From: Niallia sp. Man26
GTDB lineage: Bacteria; Bacillota; Bacilli; Bacillales; Cytobacillaceae
Assembly: GCF_022049065.2 (NCBI RefSeq)
Contig: NZ_CP095743.1
Coordinates: forward strand, 759,001-823,000
DNA length: 64,000 nucleotides
Reading direction: 5' to 3'
This document shows positions 41,658 through 50,479 of this stretch, piece by piece. Each line of letters begins with the position of its first letter. Position 1 is the stretch's first letter. The position numbers were made by a program, and so were the translations under genes. The notes beneath the pieces are model-generated. The model was not told where the DNA came from. It worked only from the letters and a program-made list of their open reading frames with translations, and did no database searches.

Positions 41658-41680
41658 TGACCAAATGAACAAAACGGTCA
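41658..41680. promoter_or_regulatory. TetR-type operator 2
   Basis: TGACC-N13-GGTCA, the same 23-bp frame and left half (TGACCAAAT) as operator 1, 20 bp before the yhgE start. Confidence 0.78.
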
Positions 41681-41700
41681 GTAAAATGGAGTGGTTTTCA

Positions 41701-43908
41701 ATGAAACAAAATTTATTAAAAGCAGAGCTGACCTCAATATTCAAAAATCGGATGAAGCTTATTTCCATCTTGGCCATTATATTTATTCCGATATTATATG
41801 CAGGAATTTATCTATGGGCGTTTTGGGATCCATATGGACATTTAGAGAAGCTCCCAGTTGCTGTCGTTAATGAGGACAGCGGTGCAGAAATGAATGATGA
41901 AAAACTGGAGGTCGGCAAAGATTTAGTCGACAACCTGAAGGAAAGCAAGGATTTCGACTTTCAGTTTGTAGATAAAGAGGAAGGTTACAAAGGGTTAGAA
42001 AATCAGAAATATTATATGCTGATTGAAATACCAAAGGATTTCTCTGAAAATGCAACGACATTGCTTGATGATAATCCGAAAAAATTGGATTTAAAATATG
42101 TCTCTAATCCAGGTTTTAATTTTATCTCCTCCCAAATCGGCAATTCAGCTGTTGAAAAGATAAAGGAGGGTGTCGGCAAGGAAGTAACAGAGACATATGC
42201 TGAATCTGTTTTTGAAAATATAAGCAAAATGGCATCAGGGCTTGAAGATGCGAGCACTGGAGCAAAGGACCTTAGTGACGGAACAGATAAGGTCAATAAA
42301 GGTACACAGGAAGTTTATAAGAATTTGCAAACACTTGCCGAGAAATCGGTTGAATTTACAGATGGAATCAATACAGCCAATTCTGGAGCAAAGGAGCTTC
42401 TGACTGGAGCAGAAAGCCTTTCAGATGGATTAGGTCAGCTGCAAGACGGCCATAAAGAGCTCGCTGATGCAGCAGCTAAGCTGCAAGGCGGAGACCAATC
42501 GATTTTAAATGGTATCACTTCAACAAAAGAAGGAGCGGAAAAGCTACAAAGCAGCATCCCTTCGTTAAAAGCAGGAACAGATGAGTTGAAAACAGGCGCA
42601 AACTCTCTTACTTCAGGACTGCAGGAGTGGAGCAGCAGCTCTGAAAAGTTAGCTGACGGAGCCTTGCAAGTAAATGAAGGAGCAAAACAAGTGCAGGAAA
42701 CAGTAAATTCCATCCTGCCAATGCTTGACGGGTTGCCTGAGGATAAGAAGCAAGAAGTTCAGGCAGCACTTCAAAGTCTTGTAGACGGCAGTGGCCAAAT
42801 TGCGACAAACACGCAAGCTCTTCAGCAAGGAGCAGATAAATTGGCTCAAGGAGGACAAAGCTTATCTGCCGGCTTGAATCAGTTAAGTGACGGAGAACAG
42901 CAGCTGAAAGCTGGAGCTCAGCAGCTTGCAGATGGAACTGCACAGCTGGAGGATGGCTCTAAACAGCAGGTTGCAGGCCAGGAGCAGTTTATTGCAGGCA
43001 TGAATCAATACTCTACAGAGTTTTCTAAAGCTGCAAGTGGTTCTAATGAACTTGTGACAGGAGTTAATTCATTGCTGACAGGTATGAATCAATTGTCTTC
43101 AGGTTCTAGTGCTTTATCTGAAGGGACTAGTAAGCTAGAATCCGGATCGAAGGATCTTGCAGATGGAACTGCTTCCTTATCAACAGGCAGCAAGGAGCTG
43201 TCAGATAAGCTGGCAGATGGTGCTGATGATGCAAGCTCTATCCACTCTGATGATAAGACGTATGATATGATGGCAGAACCAGTTACTGTGTCAGATGAAA
43301 AAGTTTCAGATGTTCCTAACTACGGAACAGGATTGGCTCCTTATTTCATCTCATTAGGATTATTTGTTGGTGCATTAATGCTTTCTATCGTGTTCTCATT
43401 CAATGAGCCGGAAGGAGTTCCTAAAAACGGCCTGCGCTGGTTCTTAAGTAAAGCGGTCATTCTTGCTGGGGTGGGAATTCTGCAGGCACTTGTAGCTTCA
43501 TTTGTGCTGCTTAAGGTGCTTGGAATGGAAGTGCAGAGCATCCCATTATTTATTCTGTTTACGGTTATTGCGAGTCTCGTATTCTTTTCTATCATTCAGT
43601 TCTTTGTGACAATTTTGGGGAATCCAGGACGTTTCATCGTTGTCCTTCTTTTGATTTTCCAATTGACAACAAGCGGCGGAACATTCCCGTTAGAGCTTAT
43701 ACCTGATTTTATGCAGCATATCCATGCATTGCTGCCAATGTCTTATTCAGTATCAGGCTTAAGGGCGGTCATTTCGACAGGAGACTTCGACTTTATGTGG
43801 CATAATGCGAGGATTTTGGCAATGTACCCAATCTTCTTTATTGCTGGTACGCTTCTATACTTCATAGTTGCTCATAAACGCCAGTTTGCAGAGACTGCAG
43901 CAGAATAA
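41701..43908 (+). CDS. yhgE: YhgE/Pip-domain membrane protein
   Basis: 735 residues. ATG 41701 has GGAGTGG at good spacing; the earlier ATG 41665 lies inside operator 2. One N-terminal membrane helix (LISILAIIFIPILYAGIYLWAF), then about 490 extracytoplasmic residues dominated by 11- to 14-residue repeats of the form LxDGxxxLxxG, and five to six C-terminal helices of the ABC-2-type fold. Relatives include the lactococcal phage-infection protein Pip and mycobacterial/esx-type exporters' partners. Likely an envelope transporter or secretion-linked protein, under control of the upstream TetR gene. Confidence 0.9.
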   Translation: MKQNLLKAELTSIFKNRMKLISILAIIFIPILYAGIYLWAFWDPYGHLEKLPVAVVNEDSGAEMNDEKLEVGKDLVDNLKESKDFDFQFVDKEEGYKGLENQKYYMLIEIPKDFSENATTLLDDNPKKLDLKYVSNPGFNFISSQIGNSAVEKIKEGVGKEVTETYAESVFENISKMASGLEDASTGAKDLSDGTDKVNKGTQEVYKNLQTLAEKSVEFTDGINTANSGAKELLTGAESLSDGLGQLQDGHKELADAAAKLQGGDQSILNGITSTKEGAEKLQSSIPSLKAGTDELKTGANSLTSGLQEWSSSSEKLADGALQVNEGAKQVQETVNSILPMLDGLPEDKKQEVQAALQSLVDGSGQIATNTQALQQGADKLAQGGQSLSAGLNQLSDGEQQLKAGAQQLADGTAQLEDGSKQQVAGQEQFIAGMNQYSTEFSKAASGSNELVTGVNSLLTGMNQLSSGSSALSEGTSKLESGSKDLADGTASLSTGSKELSDKLADGADDASSIHSDDKTYDMMAEPVTVSDEKVSDVPNYGTGLAPYFISLGLFVGALMLSIVFSFNEPEGVPKNGLRWFLSKAVILAGVGILQALVASFVLLKVLGMEVQSIPLFILFTVIASLVFFSIIQFFVTILGNPGRFIVVLLLIFQLTTSGGTFPLELIPDFMQHIHALLPMSYSVSGLRAVISTGDFDFMWHNARILAMYPIFFIAGTLLYFIVAHKRQFAETAAE

Positions 43909-43918
43909 ACCTGTGAGT

Positions 43919-43948
43919 TAAGGCCGGGCAAGGAGCCCGGCCTTTTCT
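43919..43948 (+). terminator. Strong rho-independent terminator after yhgE
   Basis: AAGGCCGGGC and GCCCGGCCTT arms with a five-base loop, then TTTCTTT. Confidence 0.92.
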
Positions 43949-44114
43949 TTGAGTTAGATAGTAGGTTTTAGATTCCTGACTTTACCACAAGAAAAAAGGA
44001 TACAAATAAAGTGCTAATTCGACGAATTTTAGTTATAGTATAAAGGGGCTAGTTTATTCTTTTAATAGAAGATATGCTATATTTAATCAGAATAACGGAA
44101 AAGAGGGTGTACAT

Positions 44115-45104
44115 ATGCTGTTTATTGATAATAAGGGCATTACAGATCCGCGCATTAACTTGGCGATTGAAGAATATGCGCTGAAAAATCTCGATATTAA
44201 TGAAACATACCTATTATTTTATATAAATGAACCATCTATCATCATCGGCAAAAACCAGAACACAATTGAAGAAATTAACACAGAATATGTCGAGTCAAAC
44301 GGAATTCACGTAGTCAGAAGGCTTTCTGGCGGCGGGGCTGTTTACCATGATAAAGGTAATTTGAACTTCAGCTTTATCACAAAGGATGACGGTGACAGTT
44401 TTCATAATTTCCGCAAATTTACAGAGCCTGTTGTCAAGGCACTGCAAAGCATGGGTGTTGATGCTGAGTTAAGCGGCCGCAATGATTTGCTGGCAGAAGG
44501 CAGAAAGATTTCTGGGAATGCCCAATTCTCCACAAAAGGGAGAATGTTCAGTCATGGCACCCTGTTGTTCGATTCAGAAATGGATCATATTGTTTCTGCA
44601 TTAAAAGTTAGAAAAGATAAAATCGAATCAAAAGGGATTAAATCTGTCAGAAGCCGTGTTGCTAATATTACAGAATTCCTGAGAGAGAAAATGGAAATTG
44701 AAGAATTTAAACGCCTTATCTTGGCTTACCTGTTTGAAGGGGAAGAAAATATCCAGGAATACGTTCTAACAGAAAAAGATTGGGAAAACATCCATGCTCT
44801 TTCAAAGGAACGTTACCAAAACTGGGATTGGAATTATGGAAAATCACCAAAGTTCAATTTGCAGCATTCCCATCGTTTCCCTGTTGGACAAGTTGATGTC
44901 CGCTTTGATGTCGCAAAAGGAATCATTAAAAACTGTAAAATATATGGTGATTTCTTTGGAGTCGGCGATGTTTCTGACATTGAGAACAAGCTGATTGGTT
45001 TGCGCTATGACCGCAGTGAACTAGAAAAGGCTCTTGAGGAAACATCAATCAAGCATTATTTCGGCAATATCACGAAGGAAGACTTCCTTCATTTAATATA
45101 TTAA
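44115..45104 (+). CDS. lplJ: Lipoate-protein ligase
   Basis: 329 residues, the size of B. subtilis LplJ. Motif RRLSGGGAVYHDKGNLNFSF for the lipoyl-AMP site, GRNDLLAEGRKISGNAQF with the catalytic Lys, and a C-terminal accessory domain of about 80 residues. Attaches free lipoate to E2 subunits and GcvH. Monocistronic, AAGAGGGTGTAC upstream of ATG 44115, terminator downstream. Confidence 0.95.
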   Translation: MLFIDNKGITDPRINLAIEEYALKNLDINETYLLFYINEPSIIIGKNQNTIEEINTEYVESNGIHVVRRLSGGGAVYHDKGNLNFSFITKDDGDSFHNFRKFTEPVVKALQSMGVDAELSGRNDLLAEGRKISGNAQFSTKGRMFSHGTLLFDSEMDHIVSALKVRKDKIESKGIKSVRSRVANITEFLREKMEIEEFKRLILAYLFEGEENIQEYVLTEKDWENIHALSKERYQNWDWNYGKSPKFNLQHSHRFPVGQVDVRFDVAKGIIKNCKIYGDFFGVGDVSDIENKLIGLRYDRSELEKALEETSIKHYFGNITKEDFLHLIY

Positions 45105-45112
45105 TCCGCTGT

Positions 45113-45142
45113 ACTGGGTTTATTAGCCCAGTGCTTTTTTTG
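45113..45142 (+). terminator. Rho-independent terminator after lplJ
   Basis: ACTGGG and CCCAGT arms around an 8-base loop, then seven T. Confidence 0.85.
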
Positions 45143-45243
45143 TTTAGCGGTGTTGTTTAGTCCATTTAAAACTTCTTGTTCTAAATGTCGTCTTTTAGTC
45201 TTATTAATAGTAACAAGGGTTGTACAAGGCAAGGAGGGGAATA

Positions 45244-46521
45244 ATGGCAAGAAAAATAGGTTTTTACTCAGTATTATTATTCATCATGTACGGCTTATTT
45301 TTTTATTGGTATTTGTTTTATTTCGCAGATTCAAAGCTCCCTTTTGAATACCAAGGATCCGCCGCAGATCCATCCACCTTTCTGAATAGCAGAGAGCTGG
45401 GATTAAGTGAGGAATATTCTAAACTAAAGAACTTTTTATTCTTTATTTCCACTCCCTTTGAATGGCTGATCTATCTGTTTATTCTGCTGTTTGGCTTCTC
45501 AAAAGCCTTCCGCAAATGGGGAGAGGAGTCAGGAAAATATAAAATCATCCAAAAAGCGATTTATTTGTTTTGGCTCCATTTAATGGCTTATGCAGTTTCC
45601 TTTCCTTTAAGCTATTTGGGCTATAAGCTTTCACGAGATTATCATATTTCCACACAAAGCTTTCCTTCGTGGATGAAAGACGAGCTGATAGATTTTTGGG
45701 TCAATTATGCAACTGTTTTTGTTATTTTTACCGTCCTGTATTGGCTGATGAGCAAAAGCAAAAAGCGCTGGTGGCTTTATGCGTGGCTGCTGTCTGTCCC
45801 ATTCACATTGTTTATGACATTTATCCAGCCAGTCATCATTGACCCGCTGTATAACAACTTTACTGCCTTAAGTGATGAGAAGCTGGAGGAGAAAATCCTC
45901 GCATTGGCTAAAGAGTCCAACATCCCTGCAGAGCATGTGTTTGAGGTGAATATGTCAGACAAAACCAATGCCTTAAATGCCTATGTAACGGGAATTGGCA
46001 GTAATTCGAGAATCGTACTTTGGGATACTACACTTCAGGAACTGAAAGACAATGAGATTCTGTTTGTCATGGCCCATGAAATGGCACATTATGTTGAAAA
46101 GCATATTTACTTTGGAATCGGTTTGTCTCTTGTGCTGTCATTTTTCGGCCTTTATCTCATTTACAGGCTGATGAACCTAATTATTAATAGGTGCGGTCCT
46201 GCTCTAAAAGTTTCTAAGGTTGAGGATATTCAATCCTTCCCTTTAGTCCTACTGCTTATTTCGATGCTGCTGTTTATTGCAAATCCGTTTGCTAATGTTG
46301 TTTCGAGATATGAGGAGAAGAGGGCAGACAATTATGCAGTTGCTTTAACGGAAGATCCTGAAGCAGGAATAACAACCTTTCAAAAGCTTGCAAAAACCGG
46401 CCTCAGCGAAGTTAATCCGCCATTGCTTGTTAAAGTATTTCGCTACAGCCATCCAACGATGCTTGAAAGAATATCTGCCTTGGAAGAGAAGAGTATTTTA
46501 ATCAAGAACAATACTGACTAG
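45244..46521 (+). CDS. yhfN: Membrane M48 metalloprotease (YhfN, Ste24-like)
   Basis: 425 residues from ATG 45244, after AAGGAGGGGA. Multiple membrane helices in the N-terminal half, then the zinc site MAHEMAHYVEKH (HExxH) and the third ligand region EEKRADNYAVAL, as in CAAX-type Ste24/HtpX proteases. Length equals the B. subtilis YhfN. Thought to act in membrane-protein quality control. Monocistronic. Confidence 0.93.
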   Translation: MARKIGFYSVLLFIMYGLFFYWYLFYFADSKLPFEYQGSAADPSTFLNSRELGLSEEYSKLKNFLFFISTPFEWLIYLFILLFGFSKAFRKWGEESGKYKIIQKAIYLFWLHLMAYAVSFPLSYLGYKLSRDYHISTQSFPSWMKDELIDFWVNYATVFVIFTVLYWLMSKSKKRWWLYAWLLSVPFTLFMTFIQPVIIDPLYNNFTALSDEKLEEKILALAKESNIPAEHVFEVNMSDKTNALNAYVTGIGSNSRIVLWDTTLQELKDNEILFVMAHEMAHYVEKHIYFGIGLSLVLSFFGLYLIYRLMNLIINRCGPALKVSKVEDIQSFPLVLLLISMLLFIANPFANVVSRYEEKRADNYAVALTEDPEAGITTFQKLAKTGLSEVNPPLLVKVFRYSHPTMLERISALEEKSILIKNNTD

Positions 46522-46530
46522 GCAAAAAAA

Positions 46531-46568
46531 AAACGCTTATCTCTAATGAAGGGATAGCGTTTTTTTTA
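46531..46568 (+). terminator. Rho-independent terminator after yhfN
   Basis: AACGCT(TATC) and (GATA)GCGTT arms, preceded by a long A run and followed by eight T. Confidence 0.85.
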
Positions 46569-46583
46569 TATGAGTAAAATCAC

Positions 46584-46631
46584 AAAAAAAGGCATCTATC
46601 AGGAATGCTTAACAAGTCCTAAATAGATGCC
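46584..46631 (-). terminator. Terminator of the IDEAL-domain gene
   Basis: GGCATCTAT (46591-46599) and ATAGATGCC (46623-46631) arms; seven T follow on the minus strand. Confidence 0.78.
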
Positions 46632-46643
46632 CTACTGCGGAAT

Positions 46644-46880
46644 TTAATTATCGAAGCGCTTACATAAATCCGTATATAGTTTGCTCAGCCGAATAAATTC
46701 AGCTTCATTTCGTTCGTCTATGGCGTGATCAATTTGAGTCATTAAACTGGCTTTCTCTAAATTCCATTGAATTTCAGTAAGAAGCATGTCGATGTAAAGT
46801 TCTTTCACATAAGTCTCTTTCGCTTTGTGTCTATTCATAGCACTTAACTTAGTTAACTCTGTGTACGACTTTTCATTCAT
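46644..46880 (-). CDS. yhzC: IDEAL-domain protein (YhzC-like)
   Basis: 78 residues from ATG 46880, preceded by AGGGGTGAGTCC. The C-terminal IDEAL-type motif is visible in TQIDHAIDERNEAEFIRLS. IDEAL-domain proteins are small Bacillus proteins; one in ComK itself is not evident here, but yhzC lies next to comK in B. subtilis as it does here. Exact function unknown. Confidence 0.85.
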   Translation of the reverse strand: MNEKSYTELTKLSAMNRHKAKETYVKELYIDMLLTEIQWNLEKASLMTQIDHAIDERNEAEFIRLSKLYTDLCKRFDN

Positions 46881-47003
46881 TGGACTCACCCCTGATGCCT
46901 TTTTAATATTATATGGCAAAAATAAGAAAATATCAATAAAATAATTTAAAAATTTTGAAAACAAAGCGGATTTTTGAACTATTTAAGACGATTCGCTAAC
47001 CGC

Positions 47004-47033
47004 TTACATTTCTAGGAATTGAAATGCTATAAT
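47004..47033 (+). promoter_or_regulatory. Putative comK promoter
   Basis: -35-like TTACAT (47004-47009), 18-bp spacer and a perfect TATAAT (47028-47033). A and T tracts just upstream (46940-46980) are where ComK AT-boxes would be expected, but no exact AAAAN5TTTT pair is present. Confidence 0.6.
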
Positions 47034-47089
47034 GCAACCGATGTAAGTTAATACAGCAGTGCTCTAATTACCAGAAAGGAGAAACAATA

Positions 47090-47587
47090 ATGGCTGAAAA
47101 ACGGAAAAATATCGACCTGTATGAAGTGAATTATCACACGCTTGCAATCCTGCCTGAATTACAGAAGAATGGCGAAGTTTATTCTAAAATATATGAAGGA
47201 GCCAATATTTATATGTGCAAACTAGCGCCAGGTAAAATAATTAAGCGAAGCTGTGAGTATTTCGGATGCACATATGAGGGGAAACGAAAGGGTACGAGGG
47301 CATTGATGAATTATCAGCATAAATTGCCGATATCCATTGATTCGAAAAGCACTATTTATGCATTTCCCACTCATTCTCCTTCTAACCATGCATGCATGTG
47401 GTTTTTTCTTCATCATATTTCAGACAGAGTAGTAGAGGGAGAAGGTAAAACGACTGTTATATTCCGCAATGACCGAAGACTTTCTATCGATGTATCTTTC
47501 CATACCTTCAATAACCAAATATTAAGAACAAATTTGCTGCAAACAAAAATCCGCCACAATCAGGAAGACAGTGAAAATCCGTTGTAA
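47090..47587 (+). CDS. comK: Competence transcription factor ComK
   Basis: 165 residues. Recognisable by YEVNYHTLAILPELQKNGEVYSKIYE, the CEYFGCTYEGKRKGT segment, SIDSKSTIYAFPTHSPSNHACMWFFLHH and SFHTFNNQILRTNLLQTKI. Master activator of DNA uptake genes, binding AT-box pairs. Shorter at the C-terminus than the 192-residue B. subtilis protein. Flanked by yhzC and yhjD homologues as in B. subtilis. GAAAGGAGAAACAATA upstream of ATG 47090. Confidence 0.95.
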   Translation: MAEKRKNIDLYEVNYHTLAILPELQKNGEVYSKIYEGANIYMCKLAPGKIIKRSCEYFGCTYEGKRKGTRALMNYQHKLPISIDSKSTIYAFPTHSPSNHACMWFFLHHISDRVVEGEGKTTVIFRNDRRLSIDVSFHTFNNQILRTNLLQTKIRHNQEDSENPL

Positions 47588-47625
47588 AGTATGTATACCC
47601 TGTAATAAGACAAGTTAAACTGCTC

Positions 47626-47988
47626 TCATCCGGTATGCCGCTTGTACAGATAATATTCCAATAGCTCTTGGACACGATTGCGAAGCCTTGGGTTGAAATA
47701 GTTATGATATTCTTCGTAACCATTGTATAGGAATAAATACATCGTGAAGGCTTCATCCCTTTTTACCTCTTCCACCTTCATCTTATGCTTTTGCATATAT
47801 TCCTTTGTTTCCCGAAGTTCTGTATGAATTGTCTTCATCGTAATTTCCACAAGGTCAATATAAGGCTGCTTTAGTTTAAAACTGCTCTGCTTGATTGTCA
47901 GGAGGTCGCGGTTTAGAACGGTTAACAGCATGGGAAGATAAATGGCTTGCTCCATAATATATCTATCCTTCTCCGGTATGCGCGTCAT
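47626..47988 (-). CDS. yhjD: YhjD, LexA-controlled protein of unknown function
   Basis: 120 residues from ATG 47988 (AGGAGAAGATTG upstream), the same length as B. subtilis YhjD. Core MEQAIYLPMLLTVLNRD, PYIDLVEITMKTIHTEL, and FLYNGYEEYHNYFNPRLRNR. A homologue lies in the prophage at 24244-24603. A palindromic LexA box sits about 30 bases upstream of the start, in line with the reported membership of yhjD in the B. subtilis LexA regulon. Role unknown. Confidence 0.85.
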   Translation of the reverse strand: MTRIPEKDRYIMEQAIYLPMLLTVLNRDLLTIKQSSFKLKQPYIDLVEITMKTIHTELRETKEYMQKHKMKVEEVKRDEAFTMYLFLYNGYEEYHNYFNPRLRNRVQELLEYYLYKRHTG

Positions 47989-48013
47989 AGTCAATCTTCT
48001 CCTTGAAATCTTT

Positions 48014-48033
48014 ATAAGAACAAATGTTCTATT
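48014..48033 (-). promoter_or_regulatory. LexA (SOS) box upstream of yhjD
   Basis: AGAACAAATGTTCT (48017-48030) is a palindrome with the GAAC-N4-GTTC core; a minus-strand TATAAA lies directly next to it. Confidence 0.8.
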
Positions 48034-48209
48034 TAGATAGTACAATATTTGCCTGATCCTTTCAAGCTGTGTAAAATAAAAAATCCTGCAGCTCTTTTTT
48101 TGGCCTTCTCTTATTTTCTTTCAAAAAAGAAATTAAATGCAATGCTCCTGAAGGAAATTTATTTCTAATGTCGAAATAAGATATAGCTAATAAAGGGAGG
48201 AATTGTGAC

Positions 48210-50195
48210 ATGGGAGAATCGAGAAAAGTAACGTCTGAGGATTTATACAAATTAAAATCAATTGTTGATCCGCAAGCAAGCCCGGATGGGAAGGGATTTC
48301 TATATGTAGTGACAGGCATTTCGGAAGACAAGGATGCTTATTACTCCAATATCTATTATCAGAGCTTAGAGGACAGCAGCAAAAGCTATCAGTGGACGTT
48401 TGGAGAGCATCGCAACACATCGCCAAGATGGTCGCCAAACGGCGAGGAAATCGCATTTGTTTCGAATCGAAGCGGAAAAAACCAAATTTACGTGCTGAAC
48501 AAAAACGGCGGAGAAGCAAAGCAGCTTACATTTGTGAGCAATGGTGCTTCTAACCCTGTTTGGTCTGCTGACGGCAGTGAGATTGCGTTCCAAACGAGCA
48601 TTGGTAAAAAGGAAAGCCTTCAGGATAAGGAAATTACCGAAAAGACGGAAGAGAAACCACAAGCATTAGAAGTGGATATGATGAAATATAAATCAGACAG
48701 TGCAGGCTTTTGGAATGGCAGTTACAGCCATATCGCAATCGTAAATAAAGAAACAGCAGAACTGAAGGAAGTCACTTCAGGAGAAAATGACTATTACTTA
48801 GAAAGCTGGTCTCCAGATGGAAAGTATCTTGCTATTACAGCAGATGAAAGTGAGGATAAAGACTTCAGTTTCGAATCGGATGTATATCTGTACGCCTTAG
48901 AAACGAAAGAATGGAAGAAAATCACAGAAAGCAATGGCCAATTTGGAAGAGTAACTTGGTCGCCTAACAGCCAAAAAATCGGCATTATTGGCAGCGGTAG
49001 AGAATACGAAAATGCTACCTTGTATAAAATCTGGGTTTATGATTTGAACAGGGAAGAGCTCCGCTGCTTAACAGAAGATTGGGATGTGAATGTCGGCGAT
49101 TTTGCGATTGGAGATTTTCAGCAAGGAGCAGTTACACCAGGAATTCTATGGGGCGAGGATAATAATAGCTTTGTTTTTCTTGCGACAGACCATGGTAATA
49201 CTATTGTTTATTTTGGCAATGAGGAGGGAGCAATCTATCCAAGTCTGATTGACAATCAGCATGTGTACGGGCTGTCTACTGGCGGAAGCTTAAAGCAGGC
49301 GATTGTTGCAATCAGCAAACCGACAGAACCAGGTGATTTATACAGCCTGAACTTAGAAACAGGCGGAACAGTTAAACTGACAGATGTGAATAAGGAATTT
49401 ACAGAAACACATAGCTTTGCACCAGCAGAACCAATCGAGCTGACATCAAGAGACGGCTGGCAATTACATGGCTGGGTGATGAAGCCTGCTGATTATAAGG
49501 AAGGAGAAAAATATCCTCTTGTTCTTGAAATTCATGGCGGTCCGCACGCAATGTATGCTAATTCCTATTTTCATGAGTTTCAAACACTTGCAGCAAATGG
49601 TTATGCCGTGCTGTTCATTAATCCGCGCGGAAGCCACGGATATGGTCAGCATTTTGTCGATGCGGTTAGAGGCGATTATGGCGGCAAGGACTATGAGGAT
49701 GTAATGGATGCTGTTGACTACGCATGTGCAAACTTTGATTTCATAGATGAAACCCGCCTTGGAGTAACAGGAGGAAGCTATGGCGGATTTATGACAAACT
49801 GGATTGTCGGCCATACAAATCGCTTTAAGGCTGCAGTTACACAGCGTTCGATTTCCAACTGGATCAGCTTCTATGGTGTTAGTGATATCGGCTATTATTT
49901 CTCTGATTGGCAAATTAAAGCAGACTTGAATGATATCGAAACATTATGGAAGCATTCACCGTTAGCATACGCCAATAATATTGAAACTCCGCTGTTAATT
50001 TTGCACGGTGAAAAGGACTTCCGTTGTCCAATTGAGCAGGCAGAGCAGTTGTTTATTGCACTTAAAAAGCAGAAAAAGACAACGAAATTTGTCCGCTTCC
50101 CAGAATCCAATCATGAATTATCAAGAAGCGGCAAACCAACATTGCGCATTTCCCGTTTGAATTATATTAATAATTGGTTTATTGATTATTTGTAA
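48210..50195 (+). CDS. S9-family acylaminoacyl/prolyl oligopeptidase (YuxL-like)
   Basis: 661 residues. N-terminal beta-propeller of WD-like repeats (SPRWSPNGEEIAFVSNRSG and similar) and a C-terminal alpha/beta-hydrolase peptidase domain. Catalytic triad: Ser523 in TGGSYGGFMTNW, Asp603 in HGEKDFRCPIEQ and His635 in ESNHELSRSG. Cleaves short peptides in the cytoplasm (no signal peptide). GGGAGGAATTG upstream of ATG 48210. Resembles B. subtilis YuxL, but not in the same genomic place. Confidence 0.92.
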   Translation: MGESRKVTSEDLYKLKSIVDPQASPDGKGFLYVVTGISEDKDAYYSNIYYQSLEDSSKSYQWTFGEHRNTSPRWSPNGEEIAFVSNRSGKNQIYVLNKNGGEAKQLTFVSNGASNPVWSADGSEIAFQTSIGKKESLQDKEITEKTEEKPQALEVDMMKYKSDSAGFWNGSYSHIAIVNKETAELKEVTSGENDYYLESWSPDGKYLAITADESEDKDFSFESDVYLYALETKEWKKITESNGQFGRVTWSPNSQKIGIIGSGREYENATLYKIWVYDLNREELRCLTEDWDVNVGDFAIGDFQQGAVTPGILWGEDNNSFVFLATDHGNTIVYFGNEEGAIYPSLIDNQHVYGLSTGGSLKQAIVAISKPTEPGDLYSLNLETGGTVKLTDVNKEFTETHSFAPAEPIELTSRDGWQLHGWVMKPADYKEGEKYPLVLEIHGGPHAMYANSYFHEFQTLAANGYAVLFINPRGSHGYGQHFVDAVRGDYGGKDYEDVMDAVDYACANFDFIDETRLGVTGGSYGGFMTNWIVGHTNRFKAAVTQRSISNWISFYGVSDIGYYFSDWQIKADLNDIETLWKHSPLAYANNIETPLLILHGEKDFRCPIEQAEQLFIALKKQKKTTKFVRFPESNHELSRSGKPTLRISRLNYINNWFIDYL

Positions 50196-50202
50196 TATAA
50201 AG

Positions 50203-50235
50203 AATCGCTTGCCCTAATAGGCAGGCGATTTTTTT
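50203..50235 (+). terminator. Rho-independent terminator
   Basis: AATCGCTTGCC and GGCAGGCGATT arms, CTAATA loop, seven T. Confidence 0.9.
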
Positions 50236-50252
50236 ATGCGAAATAAGCTTTG

Positions 50253-50450
50253 ATGAGAAAAGAGTCTTTTAATATTAAAATCATCTTAAGTTCCTTAAAT
50301 GTAATTAAAAATATGGAAATTAAATGTTTGCATATCTATTTATCTGATATGATAATAGATAATACGTATCCTTTATACGTAAGAGTATTTTATTCTTTTA
50401 AGGGTAACAATGGAAAAGAAACTTATGTTTATCATAAAACGTTAGAATAG
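50253..50450 (+). CDS. Doubtful small protein, 65 aa
   Basis: Open frame of 65 codons from ATG 50253 between the terminator of the S9 peptidase and the LCP gene. No clear ribosome binding site. Some predicted beta structure (YPLYVRVFYSFKG). Kept only because the interval is otherwise unexplained. Confidence 0.25.
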   Translation: MRKESFNIKIILSSLNVIKNMEIKCLHIYLSDMIIDNTYPLYVRVFYSFKGNNGKETYVYHKTLE

Positions 50451-50479
50451 ATAAAAGCTAAGAAAGGAAACAATGGAGG

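Noticed and set aside
42435..42943. Several minus-strand open frames inside yhgE
   Set aside because: They result from the repetitive codon pattern of the LxDGxxxLxxG repeats on the other strand.
46940..46985. ComK AT-boxes upstream of comK
   Set aside because: A and T tracts are present but no exact AAAAN5TTTT pair at the known spacings was found.
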